Assembly: GCA_001637315.1 (NCBI GenBank)
Contig: LSZA01000048.1
Location: 1-32,436 of the forward strand
DNA length: 32,436 nt
Direction: 5' to 3'
Source: Phormidium willei BDU 130791
Lineage (GTDB): Bacteria; Cyanobacteriota; Cyanobacteriia; Cyanobacteriales; Geitlerinemataceae
Of the stretch, positions 1 through 8,105 are shown in pieces (positions within the stretch are counted from its first letter, which is position 1; each line of letters opens with the position of its first letter). The notes beneath the pieces were generated by a model that searched no databases, was not told where the DNA came from, and worked only from the letters and a program-made list of their open reading frames with translations. A program made the position numbers and the translations under genes.

Positions 1-789
1 TTTTTGCTCTTGGTATTGAGCTAACTTCTCCTGAGCGCGATCGCCGGCCTCGGTTCCTGGAGGAATCATGCGTAAATAGCCCAAAGCCTCGCTAAAGTCC
101 CGCTTGGCGGCGGCGTCGTAGGCTTGTTGTAGGAGCCAGGTGGCGCGAATCTCCCGTTTTTGCTGATACTCCCGTAACTTCGGTTGTAGCCGCTGATAAT
201 AGGTGCTACCCGGCGGAATTTGTTCAAGAGCGATGATAGCGCCACGAAAGTCCTGGTCTTGGGCGCGACGTTGGGCTAACTCAATCCAAGAGCGGGCCTG
301 ACGATCGAGTTGTTGCTGTTCGGGGGGCGAATTAGCCTCTTGAGTGGGTTGAGTGGAGTTCCATTGGGCGATCGCCGAAGGAGACACCGCTGCGTTCCAT
401 AAATACGCGCCCCCCAGTACGGCCAAAAGATTCACCCCCAAGCCGACGGCTAAGCCCAGAGAGACTGAGGTGGCTTCGTCGCCCGCCCTCTCGTGATCTC
501 GAGGGGTTGGGGGACTCGGGGGCGAGACGCTGGCCTCGATGATCGACTCATGGCCGGCTGGGGGGGGACTGGGGGGGTCTGAAACGGGAGAACGGGGCGC
601 TGAACTGTGGGGAAGTCGTAATAGGACTGACTCATGGCGGCGAGGTGTTGTCTGAGGGTCAGTCGGCTCAAACACCCAATCGAGTAAGACCAAGGTTCCC
701 TCGTCATCCTCTGTGATCACCCCTTGTAGGGAGGGGGCGATCGCATCTGAGTCAGCTTCAGGAGGTCGGTTGTGCTGGAAATAGAGCAT
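1..789 (-). CDS. Unrecognised single-pass membrane protein, 5' part only
   Basis: An ATG at 789-787 opens a frame that stays open for 263 codons to the left edge, so the C-terminus is missing. The protein starts MLYFQHNRPPEADSD. A Pro/Ser-rich low-complexity stretch covers roughly residues 70-105, followed by one hydrophobic segment (about 115-135, LGLAVGLGVNLLAVLGGAYLW without its last residue or two). After it come about 110 residues of charged helical sequence with two similar units, 'DFRGAIIALEQIPPGS' and 'DFSEALGYLRMIPPGT', which look like TPR-type helical hairpins. The layout suggests a cytoplasmic N-terminus, one membrane anchor and a helical repeat domain. I do not recognise a family and assign no function. 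No strong ribosome binding site precedes the ATG. Confidence 0.75.
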   Translation of the reverse strand, partial: MLYFQHNRPPEADSDAIAPSLQGVITEDDEGTLVLLDWVFEPTDPQTTPRRHESVLLRLPHSSAPRSPVSDPPSPPPAGHESIIEASVSPPSPPTPRDHERAGDEATSVSLGLAVGLGVNLLAVLGGAYLWNAAVSPSAIAQWNSTQPTQEANSPPEQQQLDRQARSWIELAQRRAQDQDFRGAIIALEQIPPGSTYYQRLQPKLREYQQKREIRATWLLQQAYDAAAKRDFSEALGYLRMIPPGTEAGDRAQEKLAQYQEQK

Positions 790-1160
790 GGGGATAGTCA
801 GGATCAGAGGTTACGGAAGTGACTTGAAGCTACATGGCTTTTACAGCAAAGGCGTCTCGGTTTCCGGTCGATAGGAGTTTAACCAGGAGCTTAACTGAGA
901 GTTGACCGGGGAGACAAACCCTTAGCCTTGGCCTCGGTAGGAATGGGAGTTTGAGATTTGGGGAGCTTGTGTGTATGATGTACTAAACAAATACTGCTCA
1001 ATCAACTCGGTAACAGTTGACTGGGACTGGGTTAAGACGGGTTTAACAGTGCTGAAAAGTCCGTCAGAAGTGTGTTGAACCGTAAGCCGAGAATAGCTCT
1101 AAAGTGAGTTCGGGAGTGGTTGGCTTCTGCTAGATGGCGTTTGAGAGAGGATAATCTGCA
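790..1160. other. Intergenic region between divergent genes
   Basis: This 371-bp spacer separates the leftward membrane-protein gene from the rightward osmolyte operon. It should hold the promoters of both. Apart from the promoter candidate at 951-979, I see no open frame, RNA gene or strong repeat in it. Confidence 0.6.
951..979 (+). promoter_or_regulatory. Candidate sigma70-type promoter of the osmolyte operon
   Basis: TTGAGA (951-956) and TATGAT (974-979) are separated by exactly 17 bp and point toward the HAD phosphatase/ggpS/glpD genes. Transcription would start near 986, leaving a leader of about 175 nt. The match is by eye only; a second, weaker pair (TTGAAC 1075-1080, TCTAAA 1098-1103) lies closer to the gene. 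Confidence 0.4.
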
Positions 1161-1892
1161 ATGGATGTTGATGAGCCGTTCGTGCTAGCGACCGATCTCG
1201 ATGGAACATTTTTAGGAGGCACAGTCGAGCAGCGATCGCAGTTCTACGCCTACCTACAGCAGCATCGCCAACGTCTGGTTCTGATATTTGTCACCGGGCG
1301 TAACCTGGATTTGGTGCGCCAACTCTACGGCGATGGGGACTTTCCTCAAGCGGACTATATTATCGGCGATGTGGGAACCACTGTCACCGATGGTCAGACG
1401 TTCAGGCCCCTAGAGCCGGTTCAGACTTGGATTGCTCAGACCTGGAATGATAGCACCGAGAGGGTGCGATCGCTCCTAAACAACGAACCAGGTCTGGAGT
1501 TACAACCCATCGCCCCGCAATATCGCGTATCCTACTACTACAACCCCAACGAACTTCAGTCACAAACCCTGACTCGAATTACCCAGGCTGGGTTTGACTA
1601 TATCCTCTCCGCCGATCGCTTCTTAGATGTCATGCCCAAAGGAATCGCCAAGGGAGCCACTCTGCTAAAAACCCTAGAGAGCCTTCACCTAGCGCCTGAG
1701 CAAACGGTGGTCGCCGGGGATACCCTCAACGATCGCTCCCTGCTCGAAACCGGGCTAAACGGGATTGTCGTGGGTAATGCTGAACCCAAACTGAAAGAAT
1801 TTGCGCGATCGCGTCCCAATGCCTACCTTAGCCCCGAACCGGGAGCCTGGGGGATTTGGGACGGGTTGAAACATCATGGCAGAGCCTTCTAA
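1161..1892 (+). CDS. ggpP: HAD-superfamily phosphatase, probable glucosylglycerol-phosphate phosphatase
   Basis: A 243-residue sucrose-phosphatase-like HAD hydrolase. All four HAD motifs are visible: the nucleophile and acid in DLDGT (D12, D14), FVTGR (T45), the lysine in PKGIAKGATL (K164) and the metal-binding GDTLND (D187, N190, D191). The cap region between residues 80 and 150 resembles the sucrose-phosphatase type. It sits 37 bp upstream of ggpS on the same strand. In several proteobacteria a HAD domain is fused in front of a GgpS domain in one protein (GgpPS), in the same order, so the inferred role is dephosphorylation of glucosylglycerol phosphate in the cytoplasm. The best studied cyanobacterial enzyme (StpA/GgpP of Synechocystis) is considerably longer, so the gene name is an inference. 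A GAGAGG sequence about 11 bp upstream supports the start. The alternative is sucrose- or mannosylglycerate-phosphate phosphatase. Confidence 0.75.
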   Translation: MDVDEPFVLATDLDGTFLGGTVEQRSQFYAYLQQHRQRLVLIFVTGRNLDLVRQLYGDGDFPQADYIIGDVGTTVTDGQTFRPLEPVQTWIAQTWNDSTERVRSLLNNEPGLELQPIAPQYRVSYYYNPNELQSQTLTRITQAGFDYILSADRFLDVMPKGIAKGATLLKTLESLHLAPEQTVVAGDTLNDRSLLETGLNGIVVGNAEPKLKEFARSRPNAYLSPEPGAWGIWDGLKHHGRAF

Positions 1893-1929
1893 GCCAAGGT
1901 CTCTGTCAAGCGCTAACTAGACAACAACC

Positions 1930-3459
1930 ATGAGTAACAGTCAAGACACTATGAAATCTTCTTTGGTCATTCTCTACCACCGCGAACCCTACGATGAGGT
2001 GGTCGATGAAAAGGGCGTCACCCATTATCTGGACAAAAAAAGCCCCAATGGGATTGTGCCAACCCTCAAAGGCTTCTTCGATAATGTCGAGAAAGGAACC
2101 TGGATTGCTTGGAAGCAGATTACCGCCAAGCAACGCAACAAATTCCAGGAACGGGTGCAAATCGAGGGCAGCAACTACGATGTGGCCCGGATTCCCCTAT
2201 CAGCCGATGAAGTCAAGCACTTCTATCACATCACTAGCAAAGAGGCCTTCTGGCCCATCTTGCACTCGTTCCCCTATCACTTCACCTACGAGTCCTCGGA
2301 TTGGGAAAATTTCAAAGCCATCAACCAAAAATTCGCCGAAGCCGCCTGTGCTGAAGCCGCCGATGATGCGCTGATTTGGGTTCATGACTATAACCTTTGG
2401 TTAGCCCCCAAATACATCCGAGAACTCAAGCCTGATGCCCGTATCGCCTTCTTCCACCATACCCCCTTCCCCTCGGTGGATATCTTCAACATTCTGCCCT
2501 GGCGTGAGGCGATTATCGAAAGTCTCCTCTGTTGCGATGTCGTAGGCTTCCATATCCCCCGCTACTCGGAGAACTTCGTCAATGTGGCTCGTAGCCTCTT
2601 TGAGGTGGATGTGGTCAAGAAAGAGGCGATCCCTGAGCATATCACCCCCTGCGGTACAGCCCTGGCGGAACCGGAAATGGTGACTCAGTTGAACTACAAA
2701 GGGCAACTGGTGAATGTCGATGCGTTCCCCGTGGGAACTAACCCCGAACATATCCTCAATACCCTCAACAAACCCGAAACCCAACAGCGGATTACGGAAA
2801 TCAAAGAGGAATTGCAGGGCCGCACCCTGGCCATCGCCGCTGGACGGGTGGACTATGTCAAGGGGAACCGGGAATTGCTCGAATGCTATGGTCGCCTACT
2901 CGAACGCCGGCCCGATTTGCATGGAAAAATCAATTTGGTGATGACCTGTGTGCAAGCGGCCGCTGGGATGCGCGTCTATCGCACGGCACAGCAGCAGATT
3001 GAGCAACTGGCAGGGAAAATCAATGGACGTTATGCTCGATTAGGGTGGACTCCGATTCTGCTGTTCACTCAGCCGATTCCCTTTACGGATCTGATTGCCT
3101 ACTACAAGGCGGCTGATATTTGTTGGACGACTCCCTTACGGGATGGGTTGAACTTGGTCGCTAAGGAGTATGTTGTTGCTCATGAGGGCAAGGACGGGGC
3201 GTTGATCCTATCTGAGTTTGTCGGGGCGGCGGTGGAAATGCCTGAAGCAATTCAGACGAACCCCTACTCGATGGACCGGATGGATGAGGCCATTGACCGG
3301 GCTTTGAGCCTGTCGGATGAGGATAAAGCTCAACGCATGGCGAAGATGTATGACACGGTCACTCAGTATGATGTGAAACATTGGGCGGATCGTTTGTTTG
3401 ATATCTTCCAGAAGATTGAACCTCAGTCTGTGGGCGATAAGAAGCCGGTCACAGCATAG
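1930..3459 (+). CDS. ggpS: Glucosylglycerol-phosphate synthase
   Basis: A GT20-family enzyme related to trehalose-phosphate synthase. It transfers glucose from ADP-glucose to glycerol 3-phosphate, the first step in making the compatible solute glucosylglycerol. Family landmarks are WVHDYNLWLAPKY (150-162), FFHHTPFPSVDIF (174-186, where trehalose synthases usually have FLHIPFPS), PVGTNPEHI (267-275), AAGRVDYVKGN (303-313) and RDGLNLVAKEYV near 402. The length (509 residues, or 502) fits known GgpS proteins of about 500. The ATG at 1951 is probably the true start, because known GgpS proteins begin close to M-x-SSLVILYHREPYDE; neither ATG has a clear ribosome binding site. Co-directional with the phosphatase upstream and glpD downstream. 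In characterised cyanobacteria the enzyme is activated by salt, and this family knowledge probably applies here. Confidence 0.93.
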   Translation: MSNSQDTMKSSLVILYHREPYDEVVDEKGVTHYLDKKSPNGIVPTLKGFFDNVEKGTWIAWKQITAKQRNKFQERVQIEGSNYDVARIPLSADEVKHFYHITSKEAFWPILHSFPYHFTYESSDWENFKAINQKFAEAACAEAADDALIWVHDYNLWLAPKYIRELKPDARIAFFHHTPFPSVDIFNILPWREAIIESLLCCDVVGFHIPRYSENFVNVARSLFEVDVVKKEAIPEHITPCGTALAEPEMVTQLNYKGQLVNVDAFPVGTNPEHILNTLNKPETQQRITEIKEELQGRTLAIAAGRVDYVKGNRELLECYGRLLERRPDLHGKINLVMTCVQAAAGMRVYRTAQQQIEQLAGKINGRYARLGWTPILLFTQPIPFTDLIAYYKAADICWTTPLRDGLNLVAKEYVVAHEGKDGALILSEFVGAAVEMPEAIQTNPYSMDRMDEAIDRALSLSDEDKAQRMAKMYDTVTQYDVKHWADRLFDIFQKIEPQSVGDKKPVTA

Positions 3460-3498
3460 GAAAGAGTGATGTGTTGATCGTGGACTGTTAAACGGTAT

Positions 3499-3515
3499 GG
3501 CGGGCGCTGCCCGCC
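3499..3515. repeat. GC-rich perfect hairpin in the ggpS-glpD spacer
   Basis: GGCGGGC (3499-3505) and GCCCGCC (3509-3515) form a perfect 7-bp stem with a 3-nt loop. There is no T tract after it, so it is not a classical terminator. It resembles the short GC-rich palindromes dispersed in many cyanobacterial genomes. In the mRNA it could attenuate or stabilise the boundary between ggpS and glpD. Confidence 0.6.
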
Positions 3516-3551
3516 TACAAGTTATGAGGGGTTCACGATTGACGCTCAACG

Positions 3552-3565
3552 GTCAACTGTCAACT
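3552..3565 (+). repeat. Tandem heptamer GTCAACT x2
   Basis: GTCAACT occurs twice head to tail (3552-3558, 3559-3565), just before the glpD ribosome binding site. Short tandem heptamers of this kind are common between cyanobacterial genes. No function is implied. Confidence 0.5.
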
Positions 3566-3575
3566 GTTAAGGATT

Positions 3576-5261
3576 ATGCGAAATCTGGATCACGTCGAGT
3601 CTCAAACCTACGACCTTATTATTATTGGCGGCGGGGTCAATGGAGCTGCGGTGGCTCGGGATGCGGCGTTACGAGGATTGAAACCGATTCTTCTGGAGAA
3701 AAGTGATTTTGCCAGTGGAACGTCGAGCTGGTCAACGCGCTTGGTTCATGGCGGGTTACGCTATTTAGAGTATTTTGAGTTTCCTTTGGTGCGGGAGTCG
3801 CTCCATGAGCGGGAGTTGTTGCTGAGGAATGCGCCCCATTTGGTGAATCCGTTGATGTTGACGGTTCCGGTGTATGGGAAGCGATCGCGGCCCTATTGGA
3901 AAATCTGGGCGGGGATGATTCTCTATGATATTTTTAGTTTTGATAAGACGCTGTTACCCCATCGGATGCTGCCCAAGCGGAAGTTTATGCAGCATTTTCG
4001 TGGCTTAGACCCGGAGAATCTCAATGGTGGGGCGCAGTATTATGATGCTCAAGCCTCGCGGGCGGAACGGATGTGTTTGGAGACGATTCTGGATGCGGAC
4101 GCGGCGGGGGCGACGAGTCTTAATTATGTGGAGGTGACGGCTCTGCACCGTCAGGGCGATCGCATCACCCATTTGACCTGTCGGGATCAGTTGACGGGGA
4201 AAACCCTGGAGATCAAGGGGAGCGACAAGGCGATGCTGATCAATACGTCAGGCCCCTGGGTCGATCGCGTGTTAAACGATGGCGCCCCTGAACCGATTGG
4301 CAAAACCCGTAAGATTGGTGGAACGAAAGGGTCTCATATTATTGTGGATCGCTTTCCGGGGGCGCCGGACAGTGCGCTCTATGTGGAAGCGAAAACTGAT
4401 GGCCGGCCCTTCTTTATTGTGCCTTGGTTGGGGATGATGTTAATTGGCACGACGGATTTACCCTATGAGGGGAGTTTGGATCGGGTGAAAGCTGATGATG
4501 AGGAGATTGATTATCTGCTGACGGAGACGAATAATATCATTCCCAGTGGTCAGTTGACCCGTGAGAGTATTAAGTTTACCTATTCTGGGGTGCGGCCGCT
4601 GCCTTATGTGGATAAGAAGTCTGCCGGGAGTATTACTCGTAAGCATATTCTCTTTGATCACCGCTCGGATGGGGTGAGTAATCTGATTTCCTTGATTGGC
4701 GGGAAGTTGACCACGTTCCGTCATGTGGGCCAGGAAATTGTCGATTTGATCTATAAGAAGTGGAAGCAACCGGCGCCGGCCTGTCCGACGATTCATCGTT
4801 CGTTCCCTGGGGCAATTTTGCCCAATGACCCCTTGGTGGGAGAGTTGGTAGACCGTTATCGCGATCGCCTCTCGGTGGAAACGCTCTATCATCTGCTTGA
4901 CAGCTATGGCCGTCTCGCGGCGGGGGTGTTGGCCCTGATTGATGAGCATCCGGAACTGGCGGCGCCGATTACGCCGGAGTTACCGGATATTCGCGCTCAG
5001 ATTGTTTATGGGGTGCGATCGGAATATGCCTATCACATGGCCGATATTCTACGGCGACGCACTACCATCGCCATGCAGAGTTGTTATGGTTTGCAGACCT
5101 TGGCGGTGTTGTCGGAGGTGTTGCAGCGCTATTGTGGTTGGTCCGCCGAGGACTGCGATCGCCAGGCCGCAGAGTACCGCCAGTATATGGAGGAGAACTG
5201 CATCCCCGACTATGCGATTCCTCAGAGTCGCCGCTCTCAAGCTGAAGCGGTGTCTGCTTAA
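3576..5261 (+). CDS. glpD: FAD-dependent glycerol-3-phosphate dehydrogenase
   Basis: A 561-residue GlpD/GlpA-type flavoprotein that oxidises glycerol 3-phosphate to dihydroxyacetone phosphate and normally passes electrons to membrane quinones. The dinucleotide-binding motif IIIGGGVNGAAVARDAALRG lies at residues 15-34, followed by EKSDFASGTSSWSTRLVHGG (41-60). GGTKGSH, YSGVRPLP and GGKLTTFR are typical of the family, and a C-terminal helical domain follows from about residue 420. The start follows AAGGA two bases upstream, an unusually tight spacing. Being third in the operon with ggpS, it probably adjusts the glycerol 3-phosphate pool used as acceptor by GgpS or recycles glycerol from glucosylglycerol breakdown; that link is inference. 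The protein is full length with no lost motif. Confidence 0.92.
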   Translation: MRNLDHVESQTYDLIIIGGGVNGAAVARDAALRGLKPILLEKSDFASGTSSWSTRLVHGGLRYLEYFEFPLVRESLHERELLLRNAPHLVNPLMLTVPVYGKRSRPYWKIWAGMILYDIFSFDKTLLPHRMLPKRKFMQHFRGLDPENLNGGAQYYDAQASRAERMCLETILDADAAGATSLNYVEVTALHRQGDRITHLTCRDQLTGKTLEIKGSDKAMLINTSGPWVDRVLNDGAPEPIGKTRKIGGTKGSHIIVDRFPGAPDSALYVEAKTDGRPFFIVPWLGMMLIGTTDLPYEGSLDRVKADDEEIDYLLTETNNIIPSGQLTRESIKFTYSGVRPLPYVDKKSAGSITRKHILFDHRSDGVSNLISLIGGKLTTFRHVGQEIVDLIYKKWKQPAPACPTIHRSFPGAILPNDPLVGELVDRYRDRLSVETLYHLLDSYGRLAAGVLALIDEHPELAAPITPELPDIRAQIVYGVRSEYAYHMADILRRRTTIAMQSCYGLQTLAVLSEVLQRYCGWSAEDCDRQAAEYRQYMEENCIPDYAIPQSRRSQAEAVSA

Positions 5262-5288
5262 GTCAGGCAAACCTGAGGCAAAAAAAAC

Positions 5289-5316
5289 TTGTCGCTAGTC
5301 CCAGATATGTTAGGAT
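5289..5316 (+). promoter_or_regulatory. Candidate promoter of the tRNA-Gly gene
   Basis: TTGTCG (5289-5294) and TAGGAT (5311-5316), 16 bp apart, lie about 40 bp before the tRNA. This is a reasonable but imperfect sigma70-type pair. Confidence 0.3.
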
Positions 5317-5357
5317 AAGCAATTAATGCAGTCCTTTGCAGTCTTGGACTAGCCAAC

Positions 5358-5429
5358 GCGGGCGTAATTCAGTGGTAGAATGTCAGCTTCCCAAGCTGAA
5401 CGTCGCCGGTTCGAGTCCGGTCGCCCGCT
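5358..5429 (+). tRNA. tRNA-Gly (anticodon CCC)
   Basis: A 72-nt cloverleaf. The 7-bp acceptor stem GCGGGCG (5358-5364) pairs with CGCCCGC (5422-5428), followed by discriminator T. The anticodon stem TCAGC/GCTGA encloses the loop TTCCCAA, giving anticodon CCC for the glycine codon GGG. The T arm reads CGCCGGTTCGAGTCCGG. The 3' CCA is not encoded. It is convergent with the pseudopilin gene ending at 5470. A T-rich stretch just after the gene may help termination. Confidence 0.95.
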
Positions 5430-5469
5430 TTCTTGGGTTTTTCACTAACTATCCATCATGTTTCAGGGC

Positions 5470-6063
5470 TTAATCTTCGCAGCGATCGCCGCGAATTGAG
5501 CCGAGAATGGTAGCGACAATCACGCAACGTCGGTTGGGGTTATTGCCCCCCTCAACATCGGTGAAGGCGATGCGTGCTAGAGTTCCTGAATCGTCATTGT
5601 CAGCATTGTCGTAGGAGTCTTCGGAGACAACGCCTCGGTCTTCAAAGCGAATGCAGTACTCTCCATGAGTGCAATCTTGAGGCAGAGTGGTTCTCTCCTC
5701 ATCTAGGGCCACAAGGTTGCCCGCTTCCGGGGAAAGGGTCGTCCAGGAAGGATTACTATCAGCGGGATAGGCGGCGCCTTGAACCCCTTGCTCCTCATCG
5801 ATACGGAAACTGGCTTCCCAGGCCCGGTTCTCGGTACTGGCGCGAGATTGGGCGCGACGCATGGTTTGCAGGGCCGCGTCGGCGGTGTTTTTAACCCGCT
5901 GGCCGTTGACGAACGAGAGCCAACTGGGGGCGGCGATCGCTCCTAAAATGCCAATCATCACAATCACCACCAAGACCTCAATCGTGGTGAACCCAGCATG
6001 AAGCGGGTTATGAGTTGGGGAACGCTCCCGCAAATGGCGTTGTTTGAGTTGTAACCGGGTCAT
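5470..6063 (-). CDS. Type IV pilin-like protein, FimT/GspH type
   Basis: A 197-residue prepilin. The cleavage site is G24|FTTIEVLVVIVMIGILGA, with the conserved Glu at mature position +5 (E29) and a classic hydrophobic pilin helix. The GspH/FimT family is suggested by its length and by the 'APSWLSFVNGQRVKNTADAAL' helix-to-globular transition. Several cysteines in the C-terminal half (CTHGEYC, RRC, DRC) could form disulfides after export. It is the last gene of the hpsA-hpsB-hpsC series, 75 bp after hpsC, and probably a minor pseudopilin of the same secretion apparatus. It might correspond to hpsD of Nostoc, but I cannot confirm that. AGGAGA about 12 bp upstream supports the ATG at 6063. Confidence 0.85.
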   Translation of the reverse strand: MTRLQLKQRHLRERSPTHNPLHAGFTTIEVLVVIVMIGILGAIAAPSWLSFVNGQRVKNTADAALQTMRRAQSRASTENRAWEASFRIDEEQGVQGAAYPADSNPSWTTLSPEAGNLVALDEERTTLPQDCTHGEYCIRFEDRGVVSEDSYDNADNDDSGTLARIAFTDVEGGNNPNRRCVIVATILGSIRGDRCED

Positions 6064-6138
6064 AGAATTTCAAGTCTCCTAAACTCATCGTAGAACATTA
6101 AATCTCTCGGGAAGCCAACAGGCTCTCTTGACCCATTC

Positions 6139-7191
6139 TTAGAAACTTCGTGGCGTTTTTTCCCGAACACTACGGTTAAGAACCTGGGTTTGAATCGCTG
6201 GCATGAAGCCAATGTTAGCATCACGAATCCCCGGTTTACCGGCAGCATTCCCCCGGAGAAATAAAATCACTTTTTGGTTGAACGTTTGTGCCGTTGCATT
6301 GTCATCATCATCATCGGCGAGAATACTATCATCACGAATGCAGGCATAAAAATTGCGCACTTCACTGAAGCCATTCGCCTCTAAAGTGTTGTCACTGGGG
6401 GTAATGACATGACCATCCGGACATTCAACACTAGCACTTGCAGTTCCTTGACGCTCAGCAATCTCATCTAAGGGACGACTATCCACAAAATCAACCAAGG
6501 TCGTCACCTGAAATGAATCCATACTATCAGGTTGCCAAGTTCGGAACGTTAAGGGATCTTGGTCTTCTCCAGCACCCGCATACGGAGGGGTAAAATTGGG
6601 TCCTCCTTGATTTGTAAAAGTTGCTAGTCTTGCACGCTGCAAACGCCCTAACCCTGACCAAATCTCATCATTTTCTTCATTTCGAGTCAAGTAGTACACG
6701 ATCAAACTGTAACTGCGTCCTGACAAACAGGGAACCGCCGTATTATTTGGGTCATACTCATTACTACTACAACTGTCTTCTACAACCGATTTTGGGAGAT
6801 CTTCTAACTTCCAAAATGCCAATACGGGAACACTGTTGTCGCGGCTAATCGCGTCAACAAAACCTGAGCAAGACTCCGTTGTGCCATCGATACAATTGCC
6901 ATCATACACATGGACCGACTCTCGGATATCTGAACTAATATAATCCAAAGCCATTTGCATCTCACGCTGAGTTTCCGTGCGCGCCGTTTCCCGTGCGTCA
7001 GATGTTAAAAGTTCGACCATCAGCCCCAATAACCCCGACATCACCAGTCCGGCAATAATCATGGACACGAGAATTTCCGTGAGCGTAAATCCCGAGTTGT
7101 TGGCAGGATTTAGCGTGGGCTTCTTCGTCAAGCGCCGATGGCGACTCACACGGCGGCTAACATATCGATAAATCCCTTGACTGATGCCCAT
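6139..7191 (-). CDS. hpsC: Pseudopilin, HpsC-like
   Basis: A 350-residue prepilin of the PilW/PulJ type. A basic leader ends at G34|FTLTEILVSMIIAGLVMSG, with Glu at +5 (E39). The large globular part contains Asp-rich loops (DDDDDN near residue 297). In the hormogonium polysaccharide locus of Nostoc punctiforme, pseudopilins follow hpsA, and the size and order here match HpsC. Its likely role is a minor component of a pilus-like machine in the envelope needed for slime secretion and gliding. GGAGAG nine bases before the ATG at 7191 is a good ribosome binding site. It lies 99 bp after hpsB. Confidence 0.8.
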   Translation of the reverse strand: MGISQGIYRYVSRRVSRHRRLTKKPTLNPANNSGFTLTEILVSMIIAGLVMSGLLGLMVELLTSDARETARTETQREMQMALDYISSDIRESVHVYDGNCIDGTTESCSGFVDAISRDNSVPVLAFWKLEDLPKSVVEDSCSSNEYDPNNTAVPCLSGRSYSLIVYYLTRNEENDEIWSGLGRLQRARLATFTNQGGPNFTPPYAGAGEDQDPLTFRTWQPDSMDSFQVTTLVDFVDSRPLDEIAERQGTASASVECPDGHVITPSDNTLEANGFSEVRNFYACIRDDSILADDDDDNATAQTFNQKVILFLRGNAAGKPGIRDANIGFMPAIQTQVLNRSVREKTPRSF

Positions 7192-7256
7192 TGTTTTGAT
7201 CTCTCCAGCTAAACTAACAAATCTCTCAGCTCTTTTAACACCGGGTTCATAGACCC

Positions 7257-7288
7257 TTTAAGTTCCCCTTTAAGTTCCCCTTTAACCC
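7257..7288. repeat. 12-bp tandem repeat between hpsB and hpsC
   Basis: TTTAAGTTCCCC occurs exactly twice in tandem (7257-7268, 7269-7280), followed by a degenerate partial copy TTTAACCCC (7281-7289, shorter by three bases). It fills the end of the hpsB-hpsC spacer. This is probably replication slippage in a non-coding spacer. Confidence 0.65.
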
Positions 7289-7290
7289 CA

Positions 7291-8028
7291 CTACTCACAG
7301 CCCTCCTGACTCGGGTCCACGAAACATTGATAGCTACGCAGAGAGATTCCTGTATCTCCCTGGCTCATGACCGTGTAGAGAGTTGCCAGAGGACGTGTTG
7401 TTTGCTGTCCTTCCCCACTGGTCATCACCAATGACGCCTCTTCGGTTTCTAAACTGTCGAACTCAGCATTGCGATAGTAGACGCGAACGCCCATTTCAAA
7501 GACAATCGGCACCTCAACACCATTTCGGTTAGCCGTGACCTCTCGCGTACGGAAGGTTTGCACGAAAAAGTCTTCCTCGCAATCACCATTGACATCGACC
7601 CGAAAAGCTTGGTCTTCCGATACACTGCCCAGCTCAAAAGATTGAGAACAATCAGAGTTCGTTGATAACAGTCGGTTAAACTCACTACCCGGTGGTCCCA
7701 CCTCGCGAGCCGTAAGGTCTCCTTCAACCAAATAGGGAAGTTGAGCGATATCCTCTTCGTCCTCAATACCTCTCTCAAGTAAAACCCGAACCTCATCAAT
7801 TTGTCCGTGGGCCAGTTGAACCGCCTGTTCCGCCCGCCGATTTTGGATGCGAGTCGCAACGGACAAGAAAATCATGGGGGTAATGGCCGTCGTTACCGCT
7901 GAGACAACGAGGATGGCCACTAGCCCTTCAATTAGGGTGAGTCCTCGGTCTGAGTGAGGACCGGGGTGGGTTGGGTCTTTAGAGGCGGCGAGGACACGCC
8001 GGAGTGGAAACAGATTGGGCTTATACAT
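7291..8028 (-). CDS. hpsB: Pseudopilin, HpsB-like
   Basis: A 245-residue prepilin counted from the ATG at 8028. The frame is open further to a TTG at 8079, but the extra residues are low-complexity (DPPPPANTA), so the ATG is preferred. The prepilin site is G29|LTLIEGLVAILVVSAVTTAI with Glu at +5 (E34). The rest is a globular domain with a C-terminal Cys pair (YQCFVDPSQEGC). The gene follows hpsA by 77 bp on the same strand and precedes hpsC. This is the order seen in hormogonium polysaccharide secretion loci. It is expected to be inserted in the inner membrane, cleaved by prepilin peptidase and assembled with the other pseudopilins. Confidence 0.82.
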   Translation of the reverse strand: MYKPNLFPLRRVLAASKDPTHPGPHSDRGLTLIEGLVAILVVSAVTTAITPMIFLSVATRIQNRRAEQAVQLAHGQIDEVRVLLERGIEDEEDIAQLPYLVEGDLTAREVGPPGSEFNRLLSTNSDCSQSFELGSVSEDQAFRVDVNGDCEEDFFVQTFRTREVTANRNGVEVPIVFEMGVRVYYRNAEFDSLETEEASLVMTSGEGQQTTRPLATLYTVMSQGDTGISLRSYQCFVDPSQEGCE

Positions 8029-8044
8029 GGCGGTATTGGCTGGA

Positions 8045-8064
8045 GGGGGAGGGTCAACTCCCCC
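8045..8064 (-). repeat. Hairpin in the hpsA-hpsB spacer
   Basis: GGGGGA (8045-8050) and TCCCCC (8059-8064) form a 6-bp GC stem with an 8-nt loop between the hpsA stop and the hpsB start. No T tract follows on either strand. It may act as an RNA-processing or stability element that sets different levels of the large HpsA and the small pseudopilins. Confidence 0.45.
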
Positions 8065-8105
8065 AGTTGCTGGCGTCAACAGAGTGGGTCGAGGGGGAAG
8101 AGTGG

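Noticed and set aside
5263..5288. TCAGG-CAAA-CCTGA hairpin after glpD with an A8 run, as a terminator
   Set aside because: On the plus strand the run following the stem is A, not T; on the minus strand the T run comes before the stem. Neither reading is a Rho-independent terminator.
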